Shown here piece by piece: positions 1 through 11,717 of a DNA stretch of 64,000 bases. The stretch lies in the NCBI GenBank assembly GCA_028554755.1, contig JAPTOF010000016.1:198501-262500 (forward strand), read 5' to 3'. Made by a program: the position numbers and the translations under genes. The notes beneath the pieces are model-generated. The model searched no databases and was not told where the DNA came from. It was given only the letters and a program-made list of their open reading frames with translations. The first letter of the stretch is position 1. Every line of letters starts with the position of its first letter. Origin of the DNA: Cordia subcordata (lineage: Eukaryota; Streptophyta; Magnoliopsida; Boraginales; Cordiaceae).

Positions 1-371
1 GTCTTTATTATTAATGGATGCCTCATAAGGTCTAAAATATACAAGATCCAAGATAATGGTTTATCCTGTAAAATACAATTGCAGGCTTTCTTGTTAAGCA
101 TAATTTGAGAATTGAAGTGTTTCACACTATGCAGACCCTTAATAAAACAGGATTAAATGCTAAATTATGGTGCCCACGACAATCATTAAAACACTGCTGG
201 ATAAGGCCAATATGCTTCCTACTTTTCCGGCAATTTCAATGCTTTACAGATGGCATGTGTTTCAACTAATATGAGATTAATTGGAGGTATTTACTATGAT
301 AAAGATCTACTGGCATCCACCAAAGTATGCCCAGATTTTCATATGGATATGAGCAACAATCCTCTACTCAC
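1..371 (-). other. Intron 7 of the alpha/beta-hydrolase gene (partial)
   Basis: No acceptor that continues the hydrolase reading frame was found between the exon-7 donor at 371-370 and the window edge. The next expected exon, after the Cys codon split T|GT, should lie outside. Nothing else is recognised here. Confidence 0.5.
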
Positions 372-3300
372 AGAAGTTTTTCAAGACGAGCTTCTCAAAC
401 ATCTCTGACTGCATATTTTGAGCAGAAAACTGAGAATTTAACCAAGATAAGATATAAGGAGGACGTGATGCAAGAGGATAAGCAGCTGCCAGCAATGCTC
501 TTAATGGAATAACACGCACGTTGAGAGCTTGTGCAGGATCCACCTATGCATTCATAAAACATTAAGATGATGTTCTCATTCAATCTCATTAATAGACAAA
601 TAGTCTATCTGATACACTACAATGTTGCAAGGAAGTTTTTCCTTTCTACTTACGATGGGTAAAAGATATTTCAATGATGATCTTGAAGTAGTGTAGTCAA
701 GTGACGAGCCCAATGTGACTACTGATGCTAATCCAGTGGGCCTTCCTTTGTAACCTTTTATGACAATGAAGTTTAACATGAGAACAAGTTTTCTTCGTCA
801 AGAACTAGCACTTGACATGGATTAGGAAATGTGCAGAATATCAAAGCTAATAATATCCCAGCAACAAAGACCAACAATAGAAATAACACAAAGCTACACT
901 AGTATACCGCTATAACTTCCAAAGGACAGCCAGAGCTAAGGGCTTGAATGCAGGATCACAAGTTAACATTAGAATAGGACACATCAGATGTCATACACAA
1001 TTTTACAAGCTGCAGAGTTGCTCAAATCTACAAGTTATAACTAAACACGTCCTGGATGTAAATATTTTTTTTTTGCTTGCGATTTTTGCAATGCATTGGC
1101 CAACGAACACGGAGATGATTTAATCATCTGGAATTTTCCTCTTTTCTTTTTTCCCCTTTGCCTCAGAAAGTTGGGATGTCCTACGCAGGAGCAACAACTT
1201 GTCTCCTTGGGTGGGTTTGAAATTCCAACTACATAGCCTTTGTCCTTTGTTGAGGGATCTGCTATGTCTTTCTCTTCCCCTTGGTAGTTAATTTATTCAT
1301 ATTCTAGTTCTCTTCTTATGCATTTTAGCTTAGATATCCTTGATTTTTCTTGTTTGTGAAGAAGGTTCCCTCTTAAATTACCTCCTTAGGATGCAAGTGT
1401 TCGCAGCTAGGCCATGTAAAATCTAAAAAGCAAGAAATGAGAGATATCAGAACAAACACCAATAGGCAAGTTCCTTGCATCTCTTGGAGAAATCACGACC
1501 AGGAAAATCCCTAGACAGAAACAGAAGGAAAAAATAAAAAGAGACGAGGAAATCCCATGCTATGCAAATGAGGATGAGTACTCTCGAAGGAACTCCTATA
1601 GAAACAGAAAATTTTTGCTACAGATTAAAAAAAGTTGTGTAAGCATCAGGCAAGATTTTATTACTGTTCCGAGAGAGTGTTGCATACAGCAAGATTCCTC
1701 CCATTGAGTGGCCAATAGCAAGCAGCTTATCATCCTTTGGTCTGCACTGGGCCCTTATGTAATCCATCTACATTGACAAAAATAGCATCATGAGTCACTC
1801 GTTTGAAGCGCTATCTTTATTGTATATACATTGCTTAATACTCGGATCTTAATAACTGACTACTGGCAATGCCTACTGGTGGTTTTGTTATTAGAAGGGG
1901 AGAAGATTGACAGTACTTTTAGACTATTAATACACTTCCAGCTAACTCACTAACCATGCGGCAGCAACATTAGCCATTAATATTTGAAATACTGGGAGGA
2001 TATTCCAGGTGACAGATGAAATGAGACAATAGAAGTTCTACAGAATCTAAAATCCTTAATAATGAGGAGATGTCACCTCACCGCAGCAGGCAAATCCTCT
2101 TCGAGATAGTGATCAAAGTCCCAGTTATACTTAATCAGCAGATCAAGCTGTTTCTGAAAGTCTTCAATTGCTCTAGAGAAGTAGCCTGGCAAGTCAATAA
2201 ACTGTAAAGGAACTGATTGTTGACCTTCTTGGATGATGCTTACAAGCTTCTGACTCAAACCCCTGACTTGGCTAGCATTGAAAGATTTTCCCCTGGCTTC
2301 TAAGAAACCTACAATATTTTGGAATCCCTTGAGATGTTCTGTAACTAATTAAGGATTTCATAACCCATTTTTTCCCTCTGGATTTTCCAAGTAGTCATGA
2401 TATTTGAAAAGGGAAAAAAAGAAATAGATTGCTGAGAAAAGGTGAATGAACTTTCCATTCATCAAATATCGACAGACCTTCAGATACATGCATAAATTTG
2501 TCATCAACTATACATCATTAGTTTTGGTTGTAATATTTTAGCTTTGTTCATTAAGAGTTGGAATACCAGATTGTGTGAAAGTGTTGGCGTGTCGTGTGTT
2601 TTGCAGCGACCCATTTGAACATTCTCCAATTGTTCCATGTCCTATGATAGAATCATCTGGCAGCTTGACATTCCCTAGATGGTATTCTGCACTCAAGCCA
2701 GCACCCCGAAGTTCAAGAATCCATGTATCAAATCCTTGGTTGGACATGTAACGTGCAAAAGAAGCCTGCAACAATTTGATACTTGCATTAGAAAAAAGTA
2801 GACTTTCATCTTAACCAAAAGAAAGCAAACAACAGTAGTTCAAAAGAGCACCATAGCCAAATAATTTCACAAAGATCATATGAAATGCCACTAGTTTCTT
2901 GCAGCAAGTGATCTCAATGCAAAATACCCTTTGATCAACAGAAGGGTAACCAACAGAGTGTGCAACTTCACCATTCCTTAATCCAGGCCATTTCTTTGAT
3001 CCATTCATTAGACTATACCACGAGAAATGTGAACCTTAACATTTTCTTTGGGTCCAAGTCTTCATAAAACCCAGAAACTGAAACTTTAATGTTAAATTGG
3101 TAGTGAATTAAGCTTGAAAATCCAGAGCATGCAATCTTAAACCGTTACAGCAGACAATTATGAGAAAGAAGAGATAAAGGGGGAAAAAAGAATAAATATT
3201 TCGGGGAAAATTTTGGTAGATATTTAGAGCTTAATTGTTCCTACCAACATCACCATGAATCTAAAATGAAAACTAATAGAAACAGAGTTCACACTAATAA

Positions 3301-3831
3301 GTATTCAACAATTGAGCAATTTGAACGCAATATGTGTAACAGAGAAAAAGGAAAAACTTACTCCAGGAGCAAGATCATAGCCAATTGCATTTGTACCAAC
3401 TCCAGATAACAGTAGCAGCGGATGATTCCTCTGTTTCCCCTGTTAGACACATATTCGTATGTGTATACATAACACATATATACACATAAGTTGCTGCATG
3501 CATGCATATATATATATACACTGTATATGTATTTATATATATAGAGAAAGACCTGAGAGGAGGACGGCAAGTAGCGCCAGAGAGCGAGTCGCCAATCCGA
3601 GTTGTGTAGGGGCACGAAATGGAGCTCATCGGCCGTACAAATCTTCGGCTTCTCGGCGACCCTCCATCCGGAGCCGGCATTGCTATTAGAATACGGTTTG
3701 GCCCTCGCCGGGCCCGCACGAACGGGTCGGGTCAGGCCGAACTGACGGCGGGGCGTGGTTGCGATTTGGATCCTTGACCCGAGATCAGATTGAAGAAACG
3801 TCATCATTCCCATTTTGGTAATAGCTGTCAA
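372..3831 (-). CDS. Plant alpha/beta-hydrolase family protein, 5' part (exons 1-7; 3' end outside window)
   Basis: Exons, read on the minus strand: 3831-3553, 3439-3362, 2765-2567, 2308-2082, 1767-1665, 754-654, 543-372. All junctions are GT-AG and the phases join without a stop. Together they give about 386 residues. Exon 1 ends with ICTADELHFVPL and ALWRYLPSS; exon 2 has NHPLLLLSGVGTNAIGYD; exon 3 has FDTWILELRGAGLS; exon 4 has YNWDFDHYLEEDLPAA; exon 5 has the nucleophile elbow GHSMGG, with the Ser codon at 1705-1707. This series matches the plant alpha/beta-hydrolase family typified by Arabidopsis At1g15060 and At1g73750, from memory of the family. The substrate is unknown. The N-terminus is basic and rich in Ser/Thr/Arg, so an organelle transit peptide is possible. 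The catalytic Asp and His should lie in exons beyond base 1. Exon 7 ends on T followed by a GTGAGT donor, so bases 1-371 are read as intron. The start chosen is the first in-frame ATG; ATGs at codons 8 and 10 are alternatives. Confidence 0.85.
3490..3543. repeat. TA-rich microsatellite in hydrolase intron 1
   Basis: Runs of catgcatg and tatata dinucleotides fill much of the 113-bp first intron (3440-3552) of the hydrolase gene. Confidence 0.8.
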
Positions 3832-4231
3832 ATATTACCATTTACAGTATTATTGGCCAAATTGGTGAAAGAATTAAAAAAAAATCTATGAAAGATTCTT
3901 TTAAAAGCTAGCTTAGGTTTTCTGTTGTTTCTGCTTAGGAACAATTATATTGCGTGTTCCAATGCTAGTATGATTTATTCTACACGTTACAAACATGCAT
4001 ACTCGGTCGTTTTCTTTTATCTATTTGTTTATTTATTTATTTATTATTTTTGAGGAGACAATTTATTTAGTATTTGAATTTCTTAAACTTCTTCTATAAT
4101 ATTTTATTTTAATAGTGAGGCATAATTTTATTTAAGACGTGCAGATACATACGCAATCCTACTTTGCCACGGAATTCTTTTTTTTTTTTTTTTCTGTTTC
4201 AAAATAACGTATTAATCCTTTGTTGTATTAT

Positions 4232-4560
4232 ACTTGAAACTAATTTTTATTATATTAGAAGAAGTGATGGAAGAAAAGCTCTTTCTACAAATGCATTTTC
4301 TAGAAGTCAAACTTGTATTATCCTTTTTACTAGATTATTCTCATCACTATTTCAATCAATAATTTGTCACAAAATTTAATTTAATTTCAAGTCACATTGG
4401 ACTTGAAACTAATTACTATCAGGTCAGAAGTGATGAAAGAAAACAAATGAAATTTCTAAGAGTCGAACTTATATATATATATATACATACATATATATAT
4501 ATATATATTATGAGAGCATAATGACAACTATCTCAACTAACAACTTGTCACAAAACCTTT
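4232..4560. repeat. Diverged tandem duplication, period about 169 bp, with TA microsatellite
   Basis: The phrase acttgaaactaatt recurs at 4232 and 4401. Both copies are followed by related agaagtgatg(g/a)aagaaaa, tctaagaagtc-like and caacttgtcacaaaa-like blocks. The second copy is interrupted by a TA microsatellite at about 4470-4509. It lies upstream of the hydrolase start and has no coding potential. The rest of 3832-4919 is AT-rich promoter or intergenic DNA with nothing recognised. Confidence 0.6.
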
Positions 4561-4919
4561 ACTTATCCCAGACGAATACTCCAAAATATATAGGAGATGA
4601 GGATCCATTAATTAATATGTGGTCCTTGGAAGACATCTTCACCATTTCTTGACATTGAAGTGAAGCAACCCGTGCATGGTTGTACATTTTTAATTTCCCA
4701 TAAATGGACCCAACTGCCTCTACTTGAACCAAGACTTGTAATATATATTGCCAAGACCTACTTCAACAAGAAATGGGTTAGGTCATCATGTTAGGATATT
4801 AATACCGTCGATATTTAATGTTCCCAAATTATTGATACACTTCCAGCAAAAAAATTAATAATGTAAATACTTAACAACAAATAAATTATGATTATGTAAC
4901 GATGTTATATAGTATACAA

Positions 4920-5279
4920 GGTAAAATACATATTACTTTTCTATGGTTTGTCCAATTATCTAATTACCCTTTGTGTTTTAAACCTTAGTAGATATTACTT
5001 TCGTGTACTTTCTAAAATATACAAATAACCTCATATCTAAATGCTTTTTTCCATTCGAATTGACTTATTATGCATTATACATGCATTTTATTTCATCTAT
5101 GAGTGTAAGAATTTGTAGTTGACATATGTGTTTTCACAAAACATATTTACTTTCAACTAACAATGTTAAAATTAGAACCGAAATAAGAGACGATTGTGCC
5201 ATCTTTAAAAAATATAGACAAATAATATAGTAAATCAACTAATTATACAAATTATAGAAGGAAAACCTGCATTTTATCC
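4920..5279. mobile_element. Mutator-like MITE with long terminal inverted repeats
   Basis: The left end ggtaaaatacatattac and the inverted right end ggataaaatgcaggtttt continue into a diverged inverted repeat of about 50 bp (tctatggtttgtccaatta against tctataatttgtataatta). The GGTAAAAT-type terminus matches the element at 62600-63785. No clear 9-bp target duplication is visible, so the exact ends are uncertain. It has no coding capacity. Confidence 0.55.
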
Positions 5280-6806
5280 TATTATATATCACCTCTCTGT
5301 TTGTATTTTTCTTTTTCTTTATCCTTGGCAATGTTGTACATGCTGTCTTGATAGATATTGACGTGTATGGACCATAATTGCACAAGTAACGCCTACTGCT
5401 TATAGCTCAATTAAACTTGCTGGCGTTTATATTTTGCGTGACGGAAGGGGCGACTTTAATTATTTTATATAGACGACAAGAAAAAGAAAAATCTCCATGA
5501 ACCGTCGATATAGGAAACACCCATTTTTCCCATTTGTATAGCTTGTGTTTATCTTCTAAGATACTTTAATAATAAGTACTTCATTAAAAATATTATATTT
5601 TTAACATAAAGTTGTAAATAATAAATACTTAATTTTAAACTACTCCGTTCAAGTATAACACTTAAGCGGCAAAGTGCTTGAAAACGCAGCCTGCGTAGCG
5701 TTGCTTTCTTTGTAGTGGCCGGTTGGAGAGAAATTAATTATAGTCCAATAGGTGTAGTTTATAAGTTAGATATTGCAGTTTTTAAGTAATTAAAGTGCTC
5801 AACTTCACCAAGATTGTGTAGTTTACTGATGCTGCTGGGGGACTTTGATTGAGTTTTTTCTTTTTTCTTTTTTTAAATCAAAGGGGCCTAGCTCTAGAGG
5901 GCTTTTCTAGGTGCTGAATTCAAATCTAAAGTTAATTTTGCCAATTTGTTTGTACTTTCTTGATGTATAATTGAATTTTTAAATTGAAGATTGTCTAAGG
6001 ATTCAATGTTTGGTACGTATTCCAAAATAAAAATTTATTAGATGATAGCTCAAATTATTAGTCCTATCAATATTTGAGAGAAAAGGAAATCGTGAAGCCC
6101 AACAAGAATAAAGTAACTCTAAAATATGGGGTTTTGAATTCCAACAGGAGAAGCATATACATCTTATAAACAGGACTTCCTAACTTGTGACTATTTATCA
6201 CATAACACACACCACAAGGTGGTCGATGCTGTAGGTCAACAAATTGGTGTAAATTTAAAGTTATGATTGTGATATCTTGTTTTAATGAGTAGTAAAAAAA
6301 TTACTCTGTAAATATAAACTAAATTGAATCATATTAATATCTTGTCATATTTCATGTATATCTATATATATGATTGCATTTTCCAAATAATGTAATTAAA
6401 AAGTTGGGCGGGCGACTAATGCTACTTTTGGAATAAGCTTATTATAAAATGTTTAACTTATTCTGTAAGGAATGATTTATCATCTAATGTGTGAAAAGAA
6501 AAATGACATCTTATTACAAGTATCTCATAAAAATCTCCAGTACTATTTTTCTTTTTATCTTATAAAATATGAGTAATTTATCGTTCACTTATTTTTTTAA
6601 AATTATAAGTAAGACATTTTATGAATATTCACAATAAAATACTCTTTTATATTCAAAAAAGTATTTTTTTTATAATAAACTTATACCGAACACATGGCGT
6701 AAATAAAATTACTTTTGGTTGAGCTAACAAGTGACGATGATCTGAGGGGCAATAACTCCATTAGTTGGAAAGTTGGTTCATTTCAATCTGAAACAGTGCC
6801 CCCATT
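5280..6806. other. AT-rich intergenic DNA, nothing supported
   Basis: No gene, RNA or element with defined ends was recognised. Around 6425-6715 there is a loosely symmetric stretch (cttttggaataagcttattat near one end, ataataaacttataccgaac near the other) that may be a decayed MITE. Confidence 0.4.
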
Positions 6807-6816
6807 AAATATATAG
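6807..6816 (+). promoter_or_regulatory. TATA box of the 86-residue protein gene
   Basis: The sequence aaatatatag lies about 120 bp before the ATG at 6934. A pyrimidine-rich leader (tttctcgctag, cttcttcttcaaca) follows, as in plant 5' UTRs. Confidence 0.5.
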
Positions 6817-6933
6817 CCAACCTCACATATCCTTTCTGTTAGTTTCTCGCTAGTAACTCTTCTTCTTCAACATCAGCAATACCCTCTGCTTCAGGGCACA
6901 AAATTTTTTCTGTGGCTGCAGTATTGTGTCATA

Positions 6934-7194
6934 ATGGGTAGTGCTAGTGCACTGACTGGTCCATTTTGTGCAAGCTTGAAGATGCATAAAATGAGATCAG
7001 TGCAATATGAAAGAATCAGAAACCCTCCCGATGTTCTGAAGGTGAAGAGCTCAAGATCATCATCATCAGCAGCAGCAGGAGTGCTGAGGGATCTCGGGGA
7101 TGCTTATATTAACGCCATGCTTTGGCTGGCCGGAAATCTAGCTCAGTTGAACAAGGGTAATGTTTTCTTGTTCCGAAGGCTTCCCAAGGCTTGA
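6934..7194 (+). CDS. Small uncharacterised plant protein, 86 aa
   Basis: This is an intronless open frame from ATG (context cataATGGG) to TGA. I do not recognise a domain. The protein starts MGSASALTGPFCASLKMHKM and has a Ser/Ala low-complexity stretch (KSSRSSSSAAAG, residues about 38-49). It ends with an ordered-looking segment, AYINAMLWLAGNLAQLNKGN, followed by VFLFRRLPKA. It is basic, with no signal peptide and no clear membrane span. Support for a real gene is a TATA box 118-127 bp upstream, a CT-rich leader, and AATAAA at 7228-7233 plus a second AATAAA near 7278. The Gly-2/Ser-3/Ser-5 start could suit N-myristoylation, which is an inference only. Function is unknown. Confidence 0.65.
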   Translation: MGSASALTGPFCASLKMHKMRSVQYERIRNPPDVLKVKSSRSSSSAAAGVLRDLGDAYINAMLWLAGNLAQLNKGNVFLFRRLPKA

Positions 7195-7227
7195 TGAGGC
7201 TTAATGTATTTATCAGCTTGATCATGA

Positions 7228-7283
7228 AATAAAAAACTGTATTTTACTTTTGGAGTTTTTTCTCATCAGATCAGGCTAATAAA
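7228..7283 (+). terminator. Poly(A) signals of the 86-residue protein gene
   Basis: AATAAA occurs at 7228-7233 and again near 7278-7283, 34 and 84 bp after the stop codon. Both are placed as expected for plant 3' UTRs. Confidence 0.5.
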
Positions 7284-7439
7284 ATTATGTTCTTGTATTT
7301 TCTATGGTACGTAGTCCAGGCTAGATGTATACAACTCTCTCTTCTTCACATGGTTTGACCTTGATTTGATCTGATCACAGTTGGACAATAAGCAAGTTAA
7401 TTCGATCACATTATTTAATAGAATAAGCGAGCTTGAGTC

Positions 7440-7813
7440 AAATTTGAACTCACGGGTGTAACAGAATGGTATTAAGAGCCAGGTGTTACTCAGACGGTAG
7501 AGCTAAGTGCTAGGTAGGGCAAAGTGTTCCACTAAGTGTATGGTAGCTGTCACCTCTTAAACCCATAGAAGTCACCTATAAAGTTTTGCAGTACTTAGTC
7601 TTATGTGATTGTCATTGCGTCAGGTCCTTAACGTGGGTGACTGTAATGTCCCATATTAGTTTGTTTTATGACTTCTTTATAAATAAGTGATGTGTGTATA
7701 ATTAATAACTTAGATTGATCATCCTAGGCCAGTGAATTTGAGGAACAAAATAGTTATTTGTTATGTTTACAACATTAATCCTGGGCGTCTAGCTGTGCTT
7801 GGGGGTCGTGACA
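7440..7813 (+). mobile_element. Decayed LTR-retroelement remnant (possible TRIM)
   Basis: A gtgtaaca terminus at 7456-7463 is followed after 3 nt by tggtattaagagcc (7467-7480), a two-change version of the initiator-Met primer site TGGTATCAGAGCC. Further right, 7642-7813 reads like one LTR, starting TGTAATGTCCC and ending GGTCGTGACA, with ttataaataag as a TATA-like motif. The left LTR is too diverged to delimit. There is no coding region. From 7814 to 8422 there are only weak internal similarities (gtcttaaat, gagttattta repeats) and an A/T-rich tract at 8041-8125. Confidence 0.45.
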
Positions 7814-8422
7814 ATAAGACTAGATTCCATCCCTATGATTGAGTGTCTATTCCTCCTTTGAGTTATTTAATGTCTTAAATCGTAATCTTACTTGTAGGTC
7901 TGGGATATTTAATATCTTAAATTGTAATTTCGTTGTGGGTCTAGGATTTGGGTTTGAGAGTATGATAGTCACACTAGCTAGATTCCCTTTCCTAAGATCG
8001 GGTGTCTATTCCTCTTTTGAGTTACCTAACGTCTTAAATTGGTTTTTTTTTTTTAATTTTCATTGAATGAAAGTTTTCGAACACAAAAAAAAAATAGAAA
8101 AAGAAAAAGAAAAGAAAAAGCTAACGTCTTAAATCTGTTCTATTCTTACTGACTCGCTCATCTCGATATCAACCTTTGTACATATAGAAATTGCTATAAG
8201 GGTAGGGTATGTTAATTAAGATAAATAGTTTCTATACAGAAAAATTATAAACTTAAATACCACCATATCAAGTCCTTATTTGTCAGCTACTCCTCCAAAA
8301 TACTAATTTATTTTAGGATTAGTCCACATATGATTCTTAAAAACTCGATTTCTTTCCTCCATATTCGAACAAATAACTTACAAGTCCTAGCATGCTAGAG
8401 CATGGAAATCTTTTAGGGAATA

Positions 8423-8753
8423 TGTTGGGGAAAACATGCAAACACGAAGAATACGAGAAGAAATATCGGACACAAGAATTATGTGGTTCGGCTTTAAAGC
8501 CTACGTCCACGGGCAGCAGAGAATAATTCTATTATTGATCACGAATGCTACAAGGCTTTCACTTTGATTTCTCTCTCACACATAATATAATGAGTATTGC
8601 CACATATTTATAGTGCAAAGGTTTCCTAAACCTATTAAGCAGAAAAGGCAACTAATTAATTATGTGTTACAAAAGGTAACAAGCGAATAAGGTAATATGC
8701 TAACAAGGAAATCTGCTATTCTTGTTGCCCAAGAATATGGGCCACATTCAACA
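8423..8753 (-). repeat. Copia A 3' LTR
   Basis: 331 bp, bounded by TGTTG and CAACA. On the element strand it contains a TATAAATA box (complement of 8605-8612), the likely promoter. Confidence 0.93.
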
Positions 8754-8767
8754 AATCTCCACCTTGG
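8754..8767 (-). promoter_or_regulatory. Copia A polypurine tract
   Basis: The minus strand reads ccaaggtggagatt directly against the 3' LTR. This is a standard plus-strand primer for plant copia elements. Confidence 0.85.
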
Positions 8768-8824
8768 CACGTATTCGCTCCAATCAATACAACATCATCC
8801 CTGCAGCCAACTGCCTCTAAGAGC

Positions 8825-11520
8825 TCAATGCTCCGCAACCAAGTCCAAGCAATGCTTAAACTTACTGACTGGAACCACCTTAGTCATCATATCTGCTGGA
8901 TTCTCATGGGTAGATATCTTCTGCACCGATATGATTACTTGTGATACAACATCTCTGATAAAGTGATATATGATATCAATGTGTTTAGTCCTCTCATGAT
9001 ACATCTGATTTTTCGTCAGATGGATTGCACTCTCGCTATCACAAAAGATTGCACTTATATCTTGCTGCAGACCAAGATCACGAACTAGGCCTTGTAACCA
9101 CATGGCTTCCTTCACAGCTTCTGCAATTGCCATGTACTCCGCTTCAGTAGTCGACAATGCCACAGTAGACTGTAATGTCGCTTTCCAACTGATAGCACAT
9201 CCAGAGAGAGTAAACATATAATCCGTCAGAGATCTTCTCTTATCAAAGTCACCCGCAAAGTTTGAATCACAATAACCCACCAATCTCGCTTAATTTCCAA
9301 TCATTTTGTTAAACAGTAAACTTACATTTGCAGTGCCACGTAAATATCTCATTATCTATTTCACCGCTTCCCAGTGTACTTTCCCAGGTGATGTCATATA
9401 CCTACTCACAACACTAACTGCATGTGAAATGTCAGGATGAGTGCACACCATAGCATACATCAAGCTACCAATAGCACTCGAGTATGGAACATGAGACATA
9501 TGCTCCACCTCCTCCTCAGTTTTAGGTGATAAATCTGCAGACAATTTGAAATGAGCAGTAGGCGGCACATTCACAGGCTTAGCTTTAAGCATCCCGAAAC
9601 GCTCCAGCACCTTCTCAATATAATTCTGTTGAGACAGAACAGCTTCCCAGCGTTTTTATATCTGTGAATCTCCATGCCAAGAATATTTTTTGTTGCTTCA
9701 AGATCCTTCATCTCAAACTCATCACCTAGCTGCTTCTTTAATTCGTCGATTACAGACATGCTTTTAACAGCAATAAGCATATCATCGACATACAACAACA
9801 AGTACACAAACAAACCATCTGGAAGCTTCTTGAGATACACACAGCTGTCATAGGCGCTCCTTGTGTATCTAGCACCTACCATGAATGTGTCAAATCTCTT
9901 ATACCATTGCCAAGGTGACTGCCTCAACCCATACAAAGACTTTTTCAGTTTGCAAATATGGTTCTCCTTACTAGGAACTACATACCCCTCCGGTTGACTC
10001 ATGTAAATTTGCTCTTCAAGATCACCATGCAAAAACGCCGTTTTCACATTTAGCTGCTCAAGCTCTAAGTCATGAAGAGCAACCAAGGCAAGTAAAACCC
10101 TGATGGAACTATACTTCATAACCGGAGAGAACACTTCATTGAAGTCAACCCCCTCTCTTTGTGTATAGCCTTTTGCCACCAACTGTGCCTTGTATCGAGA
10201 ACCTTCAACCCCTAGAGTACCTTCCTTTTTCTTGTAAACCCATTTGCAACTGACAACTCGCTGTCCCTTAGGCAATTCAACAAGCTCACATGTTTGATTC
10301 TTATGAAGAGATTCAATCTCCTCACTCACGGCACTCACCCACTGAGCAGAATCTTTCCCAGATATGGTCTCTTTGTATGAATTTGGCTCATGTCCTTCAA
10401 TTGTTTCGGCAACAGTCAAAGCATAAGCAACAAGATCAACGTATCCGTACCTTTGAGGCTCTCTAATCTGTCTTCTTTCTCGCCTAGTGGCAATACTGTA
10501 CTTCTGTTGTTCAGGCACATTTTGATCATGCACCTCAGTTGGTTGAGTCGGCTAAATTTGGCTGTTACTATTGCTAGATGGAACATCTGGAACATCAGCA
10601 AATACCTTCACTTGCTCTTTGACACCGTGGTCTAAACCAACTACCGCTTTCTCCTTTTCATAGTCTAAAGTAGATTCATTGAATATGACATCCCTATTGA
10701 TGAGAAAACCTGGAGTCTTTGGATCTATACGCCACAACCTGTAACCTTTCCTCTCGGATGCATAGCCTAGAAATATACATTTCTTTGCCCTCGGCTCTAA
10801 CTTGTCATCCTTCACGTGAGCATATGCAGGGCAACCGAACACCCTCAATTGAGAGTAGTCAGCAGGCTTACCAGACCATAACTCAAAAGGAGTTTTCAAT
10901 TCAATAACTTTGGATGGAGACCTATTCACCAAGTAGCATGCCGTATTGACAGCTTCAGCCCAAAAGTCTTAACTCAAACTAGATTGGGAGAGCATACAAC
11001 GAGCTCTTTTCACCAGAGTTCTATTCATGCGTTTTGCAACTCCATTTTGTTGTGGTGTCCTTACACATGTGCGGTGTCTTACAATGCCATGTTTCTTGCA
11101 GAACTCATCAAACTCTTTATTGCAATATTCCAACCCATTGTCAGTCCGAAGACGCTTAATTTGTTTACCAGTCTGCTTCTCAATTAACGTCTTCCACTCG
11201 ACAAATGTTGGAAATGCCTCATCTTTAGTTTTCAAGAAGTATACCCACACCATCCGAGAGTATGCATCAATGAAAGTGATGTAATACCTGGCACCTTTCT
11301 TGGAAGGAACTTTATTAGGACCCCAAAGATCAGAATGAATATAATCAAGTGTACCTTTAGTGTTCTCCTGCCCTTTGCTGAACTTTACCCTGGTTTGCTT
11401 TCCAAAGACACAATGCTCGCAGATTTCAAACTTTCCAGTTCTTTGTCCACAAAGCAAATCCCTCTTACTCAGTTCGGTCAGTCCCCTCTCGCTCATATGG
11501 CCCAACCTTTTGTGCCACAA
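8825..11520 (-). pseudogene. Copia A pol (integrase, reverse transcriptase, RNase H), broken
   Basis: Fragments on the minus strand: 11520-10969 (zinc-binding pre-integrase with CEHC, then the integrase core with HSDLWGP and RTDNGLEY), 10932-10552 (integrase C-terminal region), 10533-9571 (RT with KTAFLHGDLEEQIY and the catalytic LLYVDDML), 9610-9356 (RT tail), 9283-8825 (RNase H with [18 protein letters not shown] and CDSESA). The breaks include a stop just after the integrase core near 10969, a frameshift in RT near 9640, and stops near 9357 and 9291. The integrase catalytic Glu position is Lys (AAA, 11032-11034). No functional polyprotein can be made. Confidence 0.92.
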
Positions 11521-11717
11521 CTGCGTAGTGTCATTATCACTCTCCTCAGATGTAATAGCTGCAACACCAGAATCGTACTACCTTGAAGGACATATAGGCG
11601 CCATCAAGTTCCTTTCAAGAGCACAATTGCACCTCGATCACCTTTAAGACACCATTTTCACTTCAAATTTGTATCCATGAGAATCCAAACGCCCAAGAGA
11701 AATCAAGTTTTCTTGAC

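Noticed and set aside
3459..3719. Frames on both strands over hydrolase exon 1 and intron 1
   Set aside because: They are shadows of the C/G-rich first exon and the TA microsatellite; the spliced frame explains the sequence.
7481..7512. tRNA-like ggtgttactcagacggtaga
   Set aside because: No cloverleaf or box B follows at the right spacing; it belongs to the LTR remnant next to the primer site.
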